This document shows, piece after piece, positions 43,051-56,100 of a stretch of DNA of 64,000 nt. Source of the DNA: Shinisaurus crocodilurus (lineage: Eukaryota > Chordata > Lepidosauria > Squamata > Shinisauridae); assembly GCA_021292165.1 (NCBI GenBank), contig CM037879.1, forward strand, positions 18,499,525-18,563,524, given 5' to 3'. Each line of letters starts with the position of its first letter. Position 1 is the stretch's first letter. The translations under genes were made by a program, and so were the position numbers. The notes beneath the pieces were generated by a model that was given only the letters and a program-made list of their open reading frames with translations, was not told the origin of the DNA and did no database searches.

Positions 43051-44066
43051 TTTGTGTTGCTTCTATTCGTACTAAAAGAGTAGATCTTTCATCTCATCAA
43101 ACCTAGACTGGGCACCCCCTCCCTCCATAGCCCCCACAGGAAAATGAGAAGTCTGGGTACATTTAGAGAAGTGGTTGGAGCCAGGGGGCCTTGCTAGGCA
43201 CTTAAAAGATTCGGGGTCCAAGCCCATGGGACGCAAATTTGCATGTGCTAATTTATATGTGCATATGCACATTTTAAATATAATTACTACAATGTTTGTT
43301 GTCGGTGAGTTGGATCCAGATTTACGCTGGATCAACTCCGCTGACGGAGGTGGACTTCCCCATCCCCTCCTCCCTCCCCCCCCCCACGGCAGCCCCTCCA
43401 ACCCCCTGAAAATACTACACAAAGAGTCAGGAGACCCTGCTGAATGGGTTGAAATGTGTGGGGGATCCCACAGAACCAGGCGGAAGGACCTTCCGCTCCC
43501 AGAAGGTCCCTCCCTCTGGAGAAAGGTAGATCCTGGATCCAACCCTGTATCTAAAACAGGAACCTACCTCCTCAACGCTTTATCAGAAGGGCAGCAGAAG
43601 CTCCCAACCCCAACGCTCCAGAGCCAGGCCTGAATTGCGATTCCTCCGAGCGGAGATCAGAAACGGTAGATACTATCAAAAATGGGAGCCACGCAATGAC
43701 AGAGACTCGGACAGCAAGCCTGGGTACGTTTACTTGGGAGTAAGCTGCTTTGAACGCCGTAAGACTTACTTCCGAGTAAATACGAAAAGGCTCCTGCTGC
43801 TGCACGAAGCTGAGTCTGCCATCCAGCTGAGTCTATCCTTTAGAATCGAAAGCGATTTGCAGGTCGGCTCCACATATCATTAAAAAAACCAAACCAAAAC
43901 AGCCGGCTTGGATTTAATGCGATTTTACTCCCATTAAAGATAGCAGGGATTGAAATCATCATGGTACGTGGGGGTTTTAAGTACTCAGCGTTGTGAACAC
44001 ACACACCCTTTTAAAATGTTCGGGATCGGCGCGGCGTTACAACCAGTTACTTCGGATTTGCTTCGG
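43051..44066. other. Intronic, mostly unassigned
   Basis: A MITE copy lies at about 43725-43790. The frames at 43072-43633 on both strands have no recognised domain and lie over C-rich and repeat-like sequence. Confidence 0.45.
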
Positions 44067-44236
44067 CCCGTGCAATCCTATCTATGTATGCACGTTCACT
44101 CAAAAGTAAGTCTTGTCTGTGTTCCGTAGAGGTTGCTCCCTAGTAAGTTTGCACAGAATTACAGCTTTAGGCTGCAAGCCTAAAATGCACTAATGTATGG
44201 GACTTACTTCCGAGTAAACATGCACAGGAACGCGCT
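44067..44236. mobile_element. Two adjacent Harbinger-like MITE copies
   Basis: 44067-44168 ('GTGCAATCCTATCTATGTAT' ... 'AGAATTACAGC') and 44169-44236 ('AGGCTGCAAGCC' ... 'GACTTACTTCCGAGTAAACA'). Confidence 0.65.
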
Positions 44237-45704
44237 CTTCCTTGGGAGTGAGGCCCTTGGAGCGTGGCGGGAAACTTCCGAGCGAACACCTGCGCAGGAT
44301 CAGGCTGCCCATTGTGGGTGGGCCTTATAGGCGTTCAAGTCTGAATCCACTTTTGCATGTAAATCCCGCTGACCACCTCCAACTGCAATCCAGATTCTCT
44401 GGAGAAATCTCCAAGCGATTGTTGTGTGTGTGTTTCTTTGTTTTTTGTTTTGGATGGCAGCCGCAAACTACAGAAGAGACACAGAGTAGGTCCAACCAGA
44501 TGATATCTGTTTTATTAGCCCCACATGTTGGTAGAAGCAGAAGGAGCCGTCACGATTCTCTGGATTTTCTACCAGCGTTGGCTCGCTAGAAAATACTATA
44601 TTTTGAGCTGACTTATTGTGTGTCAGACTGTGCCAAAAGTGACTACAGCCAGGCCGGTTGAATACTTTCCCATCCAAAGTGTCTATCTGAGAGCCGGCTA
44701 AGTCGTTGGGCTGTTCGGCAGGCCTCTTTCACACGTGTTAATTGTACAAGGACTGACACTTGCCCTCGCTGGGTATGTGAGTAGCTTTCTAAATTACACT
44801 GAGCCTCCTGGAGAGATTATGCCGCGCCTTTTCATATAACTAGCAATCTACATGTGTTAGCTGGCCTCCAAGTTGCGTGCGTGCGCGTGTGTGTGCCTGC
44901 GTGCGTTTTAAAATATTCTTTATATATTTCAGACCAGTTAACACGATTCTCTGGTTATTTTCCATCCATACCAAAGGTTCTCTCTTGTCTAAATAGGTTT
45001 GGAAAAGGCGTTCAGGTCAGTTAGTTACAAAATAGAAGGAGGGCAAGTATTTCAGCTCAGGCTCAGCAAAACAGTTAAGACGCACATAGACACGCGGAAT
45101 CCCTCCAGATCAGCGGGCAGTTGCTGCTAGTTCCGTGAGTAAAGACCGAAGAGCGGGGGCTGCCACTTACAAATCGCAGTGAACTCCGGAGTTATCCCAC
45201 GGCCTGCTTTTTCAAGCAGATTTATTTCTAATTCCACCCCCTTCGTAGGAACCTATTTCCAAGTAAGCGGACCCAGAATGGAGGAATGAGAGCATACTAG
45301 AAGTGGGAAGGTTCCTGCAGCTACAAACTATCCCCCACTTATACCCAGAGTAGTAGTTCTTGTCTAGGTTGGTGGATCATTGGAGTAACAGGGACCCGAC
45401 ACTGAGCCCCAACAAGATTGGGAAGGCTTGCATGTCTATTTATGCGAAACAGGCCTAGGATGTATTTCTTTGGGGCCTACTTTAGTCCTCCCCCATCAAA
45501 TCAAAGGAGGGGTTCTTCTCTCTGGCATCAAGAGGCCAGGCGGCTGCCTGACGTCATAATGACTATGGTAGCTTTCTCTTTTCACAAGTTTCTTTTCTCA
45601 CCTTCTGAGTTCCACCAAAGGCTTCCTGGTTTCTGTCTTGCAGTATTTCGGAATAGGCACTATACGCTCGGTACGGTATGCGTCAAGTTCGGTTCTACTC
45701 CAGA
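44237..45704. other. Intronic, largely unique
   Basis: A GT/GC-alternating run at about 44875-44910. No exon, RNA gene or repeat recognised in the rest. Conserved enhancers could be here but cannot be judged from one sequence. Confidence 0.4.
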
Positions 45705-45775
45705 GCGGTCTTATACTTACCTGGGAGTAAGTCCCACTGAAATCAATAGGATTTACTCCCGAGTAGACATGTGTT
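45705..45775. mobile_element. Harbinger-like MITE copy
   Basis: 'TTACCTGGGAGTAAGTCCCA' and its inverted partner 'GGATTTACTCCCGAGTAGAC'. Confidence 0.75.
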
Positions 45776-45934
45776 AAGACTTGCACGGTTGCTGCCTACA
45801 GCCTTTCTGTCTGAAACTAGTTCAGCTCGCAGTTGGGCGGCCCCCAGTATTCACATTGAACTGAAACCGGTTGGCTAAACCTGTAAGTAGGATTGTGTAT
45901 GAGGCCGGTTTGCTCCCCCCCCCCCCAGATAATG

Positions 45935-46100
45935 TACGAGTGAAGGGCAGCGGTAAGGCCCACGGATTGGACTGACACCCGAGTAAATAGGGATAGGATT
46001 GCAGCCTTTAAATGATCGGTGTTGTGCTACAATCTGTTACACATTTACTCCAGAGTAGTCCTCTTAATGTCAGTGGAAGTATTCTAGGTTGCTGCTCCAG
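45935..46100. mobile_element. Two Harbinger-like MITE remnants
   Basis: 'GAGTAAATAGGGATAGGATT' / 'GCAGCC' and 'TTACACATTTACTCCAGAGT' / 'TTCTAGGTTGCTGC'. Confidence 0.55.
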
Positions 46101-46915
46101 AAAGTCAGCTACCCAACAACTACCCATCTATCCCGGAAGATGACTTCAGCGGAGGAAGAAAAACAATACCATCTCCGACTATTTTCATATAAGATCATAT
46201 TATGCGTTATAGATGAATACTCTTATTATTGTTGCTCCTTATTTAAAAGTAATTGATGGAACGTGTTTGTCTCTATAATATGGAATTACTGCATATTTCT
46301 GTCCCACAATTCATTATTATCTCTCAGTCTAGTGTCTTGGAAGCTGCACCAACCTTCCTATTTACACGGAAGTAAGTCTTCGTGTAATGAAAGGAACTTG
46401 CATCTGGATAGATAAGCGGCCACACTTAAGACTTTAATTTGAACTAAAACTCCTGGGATTTATTTCCAAGAAAATATGTGTTGGTTTTTAAAAGATGGGG
46501 GCGGGGCGGGGGCGACGCATTTAAAAAATAAAAACCAAAAACAACCTCTCCTTTTCTTTAGTTGACAACATCCAAGGGAAATTGAAGGGTTTGTCAATGA
46601 TAAGTGAGCGAAGGATTTACAACCCGTCTCCGGAAACGAGTTAATTATGATCATCACGATAATGGTTAAAATTTATTGGCGATGATAATGACTTTAAACA
46701 CACATTTCCCCGCCACCAGTTAGGAAGAGGTTTCCTTTGAGAGTTGGAGGCCCTTTAGAGCCATTTCGTGAGCAGCCTATTCTGAAGTCACGTCTTCGTT
46801 CTCTGTTTTAACCTGCTGCTGCTGCTTTACGGCTCCCACAGAGATGAATGGAGTCGCTGGCACCCAGTATCCACCAGTTTGAGAAAACCAAGGTTGGTTA
46901 GGGATCCCTTACCTA
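46101..46915. other. Intronic, AT-rich, no repeat recognised
   Basis: Contains homeodomain-type AT words (for example 'GAGTTAATTATGATCATCAC' at about 46638). A possible but unproven regulatory stretch. Confidence 0.35.
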
Positions 46916-47000
46916 GTGCAGCACAATATTATGCAAGGGAAATGTCCCATCATGTTCAAGGGGGTTTACTCCCAGGTAAGTATGTATAGGATTGCAGCCT
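46916..47000. mobile_element. Harbinger-like MITE copy
   Basis: 'TGCAGCACAATATTATGC' to 'TATAGGATTGCAGCC', right flank TTA. Confidence 0.7.
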
Positions 47001-47740
47001 TACATTTTGATATAATCAGGACTAAGGTTTGTTTAGCATGGGGTATTAAAGCGTGCTCATATTTTTCTGAAGCAGGGCTGACCGTGACCTTGTGGCCTTT
47101 TAAAGTGTCCCGGTGATTTGTTCAAGATAAATTAAATACTAAGCAGAAAGATACATCAGGGGTATCCCCCCAACCCCGCCAGTAGTATTTTTGTTTCAGT
47201 TCTGCCTGAGTAACGAAATGGCTTAATGAGTAGGTTTTTATTACATAAATAAGGTGCTAAGTGTGAGTTTAAGAGTACTGAACAGAAGGATTTAGACACA
47301 ATAGGACGTTAGGCAGATAAAGCGAGCGAAGCTGCCACCCCTTCAAGGAAGAAGTTGCAACCTTTCTCTCCCATTCATTGTAGTACTCGGATCCATTTCT
47401 TCCAAATCAGTTTTCCCAGGACGTGGCTTGGGGTTCAAGCCGAACCGGAGCGGTCTATTGATCTTTGGCCCGAACTCGATTTTGCCCTCGTCGTCTGGTC
47501 CTCCCCCCCCCCCCCCATTGATCAAACGAGTCCTTAGCTGAAACCGGCAGCAGATCCCGATGCGGGTTGGGTTCCGGAAAGCTTTTTCCAGACATCGCCT
47601 TTAGTGAAACCGCTAAAGTAACATCTGTATTTGAGTCGAGAGAACACCACCCCCCACCTTCCCTTAAAAGCTGTTTTCTGCCCTAGTATGGCGTCTAGGG
47701 CGCTTTCAATAAATCGCAGCCCGGGTCTTCTGACGGTTTT
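47001..47740. other. Intronic, nothing recognised
   Basis: Poly-C run near 47504-47516. No exon evidence. Confidence 0.45.
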
Positions 47741-47800
47741 GCTCGGGTGTCAGTCCCCTCAAGTTCAAGGAGCCTTACGCCCGAGTAAAGCGCGTGTAGC
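47741..47800. mobile_element. Harbinger-like MITE remnant near the SIX2 donor
   Basis: 'GTCAGTCCCCTCAAGTTCAA' / 'CCTTACGCCCGAGTAAAGC' arms, about 150 bp into the intron. Confidence 0.55.
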
Positions 47801-47949
47801 CTAATTTGGCGTCGAATGATCACACAAACCTCGGAGGAGTAAGGCACCACCATCTCCCCACCCCCCCCACCCCCACCGTGCCCAAATCAGAAATCTTTGT
47901 TGCGAGGAAGCGAGATTGCCGGCGTGGAGGGAGCGAGCGGCTGTACTTA

Positions 47950-48865
<916 letters not shown>

Positions 48866-48885
48866 GCAGCGCCCAACTTTCCCCT

Positions 48886-48895
48886 TCTTTTATGG
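48886..48895 (-). promoter_or_regulatory. SIX2: TATA-like box for SIX2
   Basis: Minus strand reads CCATAAAAGA about 370 bp upstream of the ATG, inside the CpG island. Transcription would start near 48860. Confidence 0.4.
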
Positions 48896-49124
48896 TTGTT
48901 TGTTCTTGGTTGAGTGATCTTGCGCTTTTGTTTTGTAAGTCCCCGAGTTCCAAGCAACAACTTTGCGCCTCTATTGTGTGAGAGCAGCGGCGCTCGCACC
49001 GCTGGAACTTTCGCTCTCCGCCCCCCCCCCCCGCCGGGCTTGCGATTTCCTCTCTCTCTCTTTCTCTTTCTCTCTCGCTCGCTCTCTTCCCCCTAGGATC
49101 ACTTACGTGTGATCTAGTACTAAA

Positions 49125-49300
49125 ATGTCCTGCTCTACCACCGTCTTCTTCCTCCTTTCCCTCTTCCTCTTCGTCTTCTCTCTCCTCCTCCTCCTCCTCC
49201 TCCTCCTACTCTCCTCCTCTTCTCCTTGCCGGTTCTTCACTTCTTCTCCCCCCCCCAACTCTCCTGTTCCCCCCTTCTTCTTCCTTACTTCTTCCTTTCC
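49125..49300. repeat. Pyrimidine-rich tract (TTC/TCC)
   Basis: Long TCC/TTC-rich stretch upstream of the promoter, with a (TCC)n core near 49182-49206. It generates long Arg/Lys/Glu frames on the other strand that are not genes. Confidence 0.8.
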
Positions 49301-49309
49301 AAATAATAT

Positions 49310-49520
49310 TATTCTAAACTGGCATGAAAAAGTGATTAGCCGCGCCGTGATTGGTCCAGTTATCTGACCCGGGGACTGCCAAGGAGAAGACAATAGCTTT
49401 AATCAAATTATTTGCCATGGTGACGCTGTCAGTCAAAAGTAACCCGATCTGTTTTGAGGTGGCTCCCCGCTCGGTTGACAGATTGCTCCGAGCCACTCAG
49501 AGGCGAGCTTTTTTAGAGCT
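49310..49520. promoter_or_regulatory. SIX2: Candidate SIX2 promoter-proximal regulatory block
   Basis: Repeat-free block with clustered motifs: CCAAT box in GTGATTGGTCC (about 49347), TCF/LEF-like CTTTAATCAAA (about 49397), CTGTCAGTCAAAAG, and TALE-like GGTTGACAGATTG. The spacing and information content resemble a conserved element, but conservation could not be tested. Confidence 0.45.
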
Positions 49521-49846
49521 GGGATATTACTAAGGAGAGGAAGAGGGGAGGGGGAGGGAGGGAGAGAGAGGGGGGGAGGGGGAAAGAAATGTCCGCTGTG
49601 ATTGACACTGCAAAACACGGAAAGAGGGAGGGCGAGTCCCAGAGTTCCACCCAGGCCTGACCACTGACTGACAGCGGGGGCGCTCCAACACCGACAGGTC
49701 CCCCAGCCCAACGAGGATGCTTTCCAATTGGAAAAATCCCAAATTTTGGGGGAAACGTTTTGTACAGATTTTTGGAGCGTCTCGGAATTGTGGAAAGTCT
49801 TACTGGGAGCTTTTGTGGGGATGAAGAATTTCTGACTTTTACAATG

Positions 49847-49877
<31 letters not shown>

Positions 49878-50214
49878 TGAAGTCCTAGCGAAAGTATTAA
49901 TAGAGCAGGGCTTTCTCTTCTGTAATGTTTACACTGTCTGCATTTGGATTCTTACTAACCCTTCTTGGGAGTCACTGAGTTGCATTTTAAAACCAAAATT
50001 CCGGGTTATAAAATAATCTTGACTTCATCGTGACTTTCTGCGATTATTCTGCTTTCAATTTCAGTTATATCCGAATTGCTGGGATTTAAGGAGATTTTAA
50101 ATCACTCTCCATCCAAAAACTGCAACTCAGCTGGAGCGCTGATGAGTCTATAAGGGGTTTCTCGATACCTCGCAACATAATACATTTATTTTATTTATTT
50201 AAATGTATGTATTG
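49521..50214. other. 5' flank, unique; (GA)n and (CT)n runs
   Basis: GGA/GA-rich run at 49531-49588 and a (CT)n run at 49851-49878. No gene recognised. Confidence 0.5.
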
Positions 50215-50391
50215 ACCCAAAGATAAGTAGCACTAATTTCAATGGAACCTGTTTCCATGTAAGTGTGGTTAGGATTGCAGCCCAATTCGAAGACCCTACG
50301 GAGGTTGCAATGCTATGCACACTTACCTGGGAGTAAGCCGTATTGAACTCAGTAGGGCTTACTTCTGAGTAAGCATGCATAGGATTGAGCT
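50215..50391. mobile_element. Two Harbinger-like MITE copies
   Basis: 50215-50283 (decayed; ends TTAGGATTGCAGCCC) and 50303-50391, a fuller palindrome: 'GGTTGCAATGCTATGCACAC' to 'AAGCATGCATAGGATTG'. Confidence 0.75.
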
Positions 50392-52490
50392 GGTAGACTC
50401 TAGTCCAATGCCTTCTTACATTGGCTCAGCTCACCGGAGAAAATGGCCTCTGAATGCATGGCTAGAAAATAGGCTGACTTGGATAGACTAGTTCCCTCGA
50501 AATCAATGCGACGGGGCTTCTATGTTTAGAATGGGGGTGCCAATTGATAGCTGAAATATACTTTTTCTGACATCTCAAAACTGCCCCCCCACACCCCATA
50601 ATGATTGCATAGTTAAAACACACACACACCAGCAATCTAAGCTGCAGGCTTCTCAACAAGGGATTCCTTCCATCCACGCATCCACAATTTGAGTATTATC
50701 GACGGTTCGGTCATTAAGATAGAAACGGAGATAGGTGCGTTACATTTCCTCTACTTTTTATTCCTCAACATCTGTTAATTTCACCTCCGGGTTCTAAATA
50801 GAAAACGTCGTGAAGGCGATAGAGAGTTGGCGATCAAGAGAAAGGAATATTATCGGCAGGGCGTGTTTGGCTTCAATCAAGGACAGTTCAGACGAACAAG
50901 TGGGCAGGGATGCTTTCGGGTTGCAGCTTGCCGCTCTGTAACTCGCAAGACTTCGCTGCCTCCAAAGTGTGTGTGTCGGGGGCGGCGGCCGGGGGCGCTT
51001 TGAAACGGTTGCTTCTTGTGCCTCCCTTCTCCAATCCTCAGTCCTTGGGAAATAAAGGGAAGGAAACTCTCAGTAAATTATCTCCCGGCTCTCAGTTTCC
51101 TCTAGGAGGTCTCCGTCCGACAAGCAGGACTGACCGACTTCTCTACTGGGGGAGCTGCAAACGGAGATAGATCCAGCGCTTAATTTGCAAAACGATAGGT
51201 GCCGGGGCTTAAACCTGTCTAGAAGTCTCATCCGGTAGGGCTGCCATGCCCTTCGTTCCTAATCTCACCCCACCACCCCCGTTGTGGCATGGAAAAAAGA
51301 ATTCTGCGTATGCTCAGCGGAACTCGTTAAAAATTGCTCCACACGTTCTACCGCGATCTGAATGCAGGTTAAGACGTTCACACTGATTCCCGAGGGCAAA
51401 TTCAAAGGAGCAATGCGTCTTACGATGGGATATTCCCTTCTCTTTTCCGAGCTCAGATCGTAGGAACTCGAGCCCTCCGAGGGCTGCAGGCAAACGCGAG
51501 AGGAGCTTCGCGGGGGCGGGGAGGGGACCCACAGCAACCAAGTCCCAGCCTGCGGGTCTCTCCAGGGAAACCGAAGCGGTGGCACTGAGAGACAGCCGTG
51601 CGAGGCCTCCCTCGCGCAACACCCCGCCAGGACTCTTGGTCAAGATGCGAGGAGGAGAACTCGGCTTGGAGCTTGTGCCTCGCGGGGAAGCGGCCGCTCG
51701 GGGACCCGAGCCGAGAGGCCTGCCGGAACTGGACGAATCGTCGGGATCCGCGGTTTGCAAGCGACTGGAAGCCAAACACCCGGGCTTCGTGCGGACCGGG
51801 AAACATGAATGAAAATGGAACGTTTGAACAAACGATGGAGAACGCTCACCCATTCTCTTCAAGAACAGCTATTCGCCAGAAAGATGAGATTTCTTTCTTT
51901 CCTTCCTTCTTTCTTTCTTCCTTCTCATCCTCTTCCTTCTTGTAGTATGCTGTAAATGTCTACACCTATGCAACAGTTAAAAGCTCATTATATTCGGAAG
52001 GCTTCAATTTAAAAACAAAAAAACAAAAATCCAAAGCGAAGGAGATTTTGCAGAGTACCTCTGAAGCAGAGGAAGATGTCCGTTCGCATCGGTTTTTGGT
52101 TTTGTTTGTTTTTAAGCCCAGGGATGTTGTGATCCACAGACCTTAGAGCCAGACACAACTTTACTCTGGCTTGTCTCACTGGTTTAACTGGATTTATTCT
52201 GTCGGAACTACTGCCTGTATGCCTATGATTGCGGGTGTTTGGTACCCTGAACCTAAAGTAAATTTTCCTGACCGACCATATCGATTTCAGTGGGTTACAC
52301 ATCTAATTAATGGGTTTCAGATCGGGGTGTCGCAGCTCGGAGATACAGGCAGGCTCTGAAGGTGCAATCCTCAACCAATTGATAAATTGAGGGGGGGCAT
52401 CACCTCCCCCAACCCCCACATCTCACTCTGACTTTATATAGATCTTGATTTCAACCCCTCATTCCATATAGATTCTAGATTACAATCCTC
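50392..52490. other. 5' flank, unique-looking, no gene recognised
   Basis: About 2 kb almost free of recognised repeats apart from a short T/C-rich run at 51890-51945. The frames in 51314-51945 on both strands have GC-rich composition and no domain. The scarcity of repeats may mark regulatory DNA. Confidence 0.4.
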
Positions 52491-52494
52491 ATTT

Positions 52495-52646
52495 TCAGCG
52501 CAAATGCAAAATTCAATGAGATTCACCCCGAAATGCGGATAGGATTGCAGCCTAACAGCCCAATTTTATACATGATTGCTCAAGTGAAAGGCCCATTGCA
52601 TTCAGGATGACTTACTCCCGAGTAAATGTGCATAGGATCGCAGCCC
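52495..52646. mobile_element. Two Harbinger-like MITE copies
   Basis: 52495-52555 (ends 'GGATAGGATTGCAGCCTAA') and 52558-52646 ('CAATTTTATACATGATTGCT' to 'GTGCATAGGATCGCAGCCC'). Confidence 0.65.
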
Positions 52647-52994
52647 AAGGCTTTCAGAATGATTTTATTGAACAAGGTGGGACTTAACATCTCAGTAAAC
52701 ATGAAAGGATTGGGCGGCTAGTTTCTTGAAACAGAAGTAAAGTTTGTGGAACATTCAGAGAGAGGGATTGTTTGCGAGCCAAAAGCCAGCTAAGCCAAAA
52801 GAAGAAGAAGAATCCGAACTGAGAAATGTCCTGGTTAGTCGAAATTGCTTTGATGGGGTGGGGGCGACCTTTATAACAACTGGCTGTCTGTATATGATCA
52901 AAATCACTACGCGGTTCCACCATATATTATGATAGAAGATGCCCCCTGTGGGTACAGTGAAAGACGTGACAGTGACGAAACTGCAGTAAGGACG
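52647..52994. other. 5' flank, nothing recognised
   Basis: No gene or repeat recognised. Confidence 0.4.
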
Positions 52995-53525
52995 TAACCT
53001 TCTGCACACTTCCGTGGGAGTAAGTCCCATTGAACTCCATGGGATTTTCTTCTGAGTAAAGATGCTGAAAAGGGGCGTGCTGTACGGTTCACTGAAAGCG
53101 AAGGCAGCATTTATTTATTTATTTTAAAAATCCTTGCTGTGCCGCCTGTCCAAAACTCGAGGCGGATTAAAAAACAACAACATAAAAAACCCATCCACAA
53201 TCCCAACAACTAAAACACGTTTTTTCTTTTTTTTTTTTTTTTTAAAATATCAATATAAACCCAAGACGAAAAAGAAAGATCCTTGTCGTTCTTCTGAGTA
53301 CAGTTTACTTCTGAGTAAATGTGCCGGTAGGATCCGGCTACAAGCCCTCCTGAGCCAAAAAGGCAGGATTGGTCCTATATTATATTTATAGTATATTAGC
53401 GTAATTGCCTACCGACAGCAGCAACTCAATCCTATGAGCCGTCTATTTAAAAAGTAAGCCCCATTATGTTCTATAGGACTTGCTCTCAGGTAAGTGTGTT
53501 ACCTTAGGATTTCATCCTGAGGTAG
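52995..53525. mobile_element. Cluster of three Harbinger-like MITE copies
   Basis: 52995-53067 ('GTGGGAGTAAGTCCCATTGA'), 53290-53345 (half copy) and 53425-53525 ('AACTCAATCCTATGAGCCG' ... 'CCTTAGGATTTCATCC'). A poly-T run lies at 53222-53243. Confidence 0.65.
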
Positions 53526-54520
53526 GAATCAGGAAGTCGCCCTTTGTAATCTAGCGTCTTGGATGAATTCATTAGGCAAGCGATTCCATTTTAGCCTCAG
53601 CCTTCCATCTGCAAATGTGGGAATAATAATCACTTTCTCACCGGGTTAGAGAAAAGGATTCCAAAAGGTTGTGTGAACGAAGTGCTTGAACACACTGTAT
53701 AAATGCTTTCTTCTACTACTACTACTACTACTTCATCAGGCTACCCTTGGAGAGAAGGACCTATCTTTTATGAATTGTTGTTGAAACTGTGGTCAAAGGT
53801 TCAGGAAGGTAATTCTCTGCCCGCCCCATCCATCCCCTTCTCTTCTAACGGATTTCTTAGGCGCAACCAACTTCCTTGGAATCCGAGCACCTCAGCAGCT
53901 GAAAACTTGAACCAGAGTTTGGGGGTGGGTGGGTTGCTGGCTGGGGGTGGAGTCAGAGAAGTGCAGTTGTTCACCTCGGGCGGAAGAGGCAACGTCAGAA
54001 CCTGTTCCGGGGGAGTCTGAGGATCTCAGAATCTGTCTCCTGTGTGGCACCCCTGGAAAAATGCGAGACCCCCAAATCGTGTTTTAGGAAGGAGAGCTGC
54101 TTTGACTCGTTCTTCCGCCTAAAGCTGGTCAGAGAGTTGTTGGCGGTTTGATCAAGTCGCGCTTGCTTTGTGGGGGCTGCGCAGTAAAGTCGTTGTGTGG
54201 ATCCGCGGGAAGAAGAAGCGAATTGCTGACACGTGGACACGAAATGCACCTCCAGTGGAGAGGGGTGGTGCACAACATGTTCAGATGGGCGGGGAGAAAT
54301 CAGCAGGGGTGGATATTTCACCAAAGCCAGAAAACACTGGGAAGGATGATCCTCGACTCTGGAGCTTTCCGGTAGATCCTTGCGGTTGACCTCGCCTCTC
54401 ACAGAGGGGGACACAACTCTAAATTGGAACTCAAGTGGGGTTAGACTGGTGGTTGGTGACCCGGCTTGATTCGCGACCAGTCCCCGAGAACGGGAGGAAA
54501 ACCTGCGATCCTCATAATCA
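53526..54520. other. 5' flank, nothing recognised
   Basis: A (CTA)n run at about 53714-53732. No gene recognised. Confidence 0.45.
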
Positions 54521-55100
54521 AACTATTAAACACGCTTACTAAGGAGGGCGTGCAATGGGACGCATTGGGCCTTCCCTCTGAGTAAACATGCATGTGACCC
54601 GTCTGTTAAGCTGCTGCCCCAAGCACCCCGTTGAAATGACATGGTTGAGATAAATGGTGCAGTTAAGTAATTTTACGCTCTTGACTTAATGGTCCTTTGC
54701 CACCACGCCACCCGCCCTTTCGGTGGTCCTGTGTATTATTTCGCTTACTTCAAAATGTGGTAAGGCAGCCCTGCTGCGCTTGCCCCCGCCCCCTGCTCGT
54801 CCTGCTGAATAGGGCCCCAGACATCAGCCCGAAAGTCCTGGCCCTGGCGCACTGCTTGTTGGGATTTACTTTCAAGTATCAGACTGAGAACTGAACGGAC
54901 TACGATCCTCCCGCATCGCCTTGTCAGCAGTAGTGGGGCTTCAGGGACATGTCTCTCAAGTGGGATGCCCTGAGGTTTGAAGAGGCACTTTCGGTTGACG
55001 CCTATGTTAGTCCTACTTAGAGTAGACCCATTGAAATGAAGGGGACTTAGATTAACATTGGAGACAACCCATTGGCTACCACCCTTACTTCCGAGTACCC
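54521..55100. other. 5' flank with MITE remnants
   Basis: Decayed GCAATCC-family copy at about 54530-54600 and a 'GTTAGTCCTACTTAGAGTAG' family copy at 55005-55075. Confidence 0.5.
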
Positions 55101-55244
55101 CAATGGAGATTAGCCATATCTATTCGAGATCACCTGACAACCCCCCTTACTCCTTAATACCCTTTAATCCCTGCTGTCTTCGTCTGGATCAGTTTGGTGA
55201 AAGAGGGTAAGGAATAGATTGGGGGTTGTGTTATTTAAGTACAC

Positions 55245-55545
55245 CAGGGCAGAACTGCAGAACCTCAGGCCCTGGGGGCAAATTCAGGCCTTCTGGGGTC
55301 CCAGTCCAGTCCTCTGAGTTTCCCTGGATGGTCACACCTGGACCAAGAGCCGGTGGTTTCTGGCTTTTGTGCAGCTTCCCCCCCCCCCTTCTAAAGGAAG
55401 AAATGCCTCTCCTAAGGCAGTAAGAGCTTTAAACTAAAATATGCTGGTATGTTTGGTGTTTTGGCCCCACCCCTTTTGCTTTCAGCCCCACCCAAGACTG
55501 GAATATGGACCCTGAGAAATTCGGGCCCCAGTATGAAAGCGGTTC
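55245..55545 (+). mobile_element. hAT-like non-autonomous element
   Basis: Shares 'CAGAACCTCAGG', 'GGTTTCTGGCTTTTGTGCAG' and 'TTTTGCTTTCAGCCCCACCC' with 13513-13853. Confidence 0.6.
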
Positions 55546-56029
55546 TGTCCTGCTACCCTAGGGACTGTGCATAAATAGGAAACCAGCGGGTGGTAGTTTC
55601 CCCCCAAGTTAATTCATCTCCTTTAGAAAAGTATGAACTCTTGTGCTCTTGTGCGATAGAGGCACTTGTCCCAGAGCTGCTCTGGCGTAAAAAATTTCAT
55701 GGGTTGCAGCCAATAGATGCAATCCAGGAAAAATTAGGGACCCCTCAAAATTGCATTGAAGTCAGTGGGATTTTAAGCACACAGTTAAAACCCTAAAGCC
55801 CTTTTTATTTTAATGGGAGCTTTCTGTGTCTATTTCAAAGGGCTTACTTGTTTATATTCTGTTCTGCCTTTCCTCCATGGAGCTCCAGCCTCCAGGTGAC
55901 TTACACAAAGTTCCCAGGCTCAGGCTGTGTTCCTTATCTAGGCACTGGCCCACTTTAGCCCTCCTTGGCTTCAGTCAGGTTGCAGCAGCATCATATACCT
56001 TCAAACCATGTCCAGCAGGTCTTCCTCCA
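55546..56029. other. 5' flank, nothing recognised
   Basis: No gene recognised. Confidence 0.4.
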
Positions 56030-56100
56030 AGGCACATTTACTTGGGAGTAAACCCTGTTGAGCTCAGTCCTCGGAGTAAATAGATGTAGGATCATATCTG
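56030..56100. mobile_element. Harbinger-like MITE copy
   Basis: 'GGCACATTTACTTGGGAGTA' and the partner 'TCGGAGTAAATAGATGTAGG'. Confidence 0.65.

Noticed and set aside
51314..51945. 182-codon minus frame and overlapping plus frames in the SIX2 upstream flank
   Set aside because: Several overlapping frames on both strands with no recognisable domain; GC-rich non-coding DNA readily gives these.
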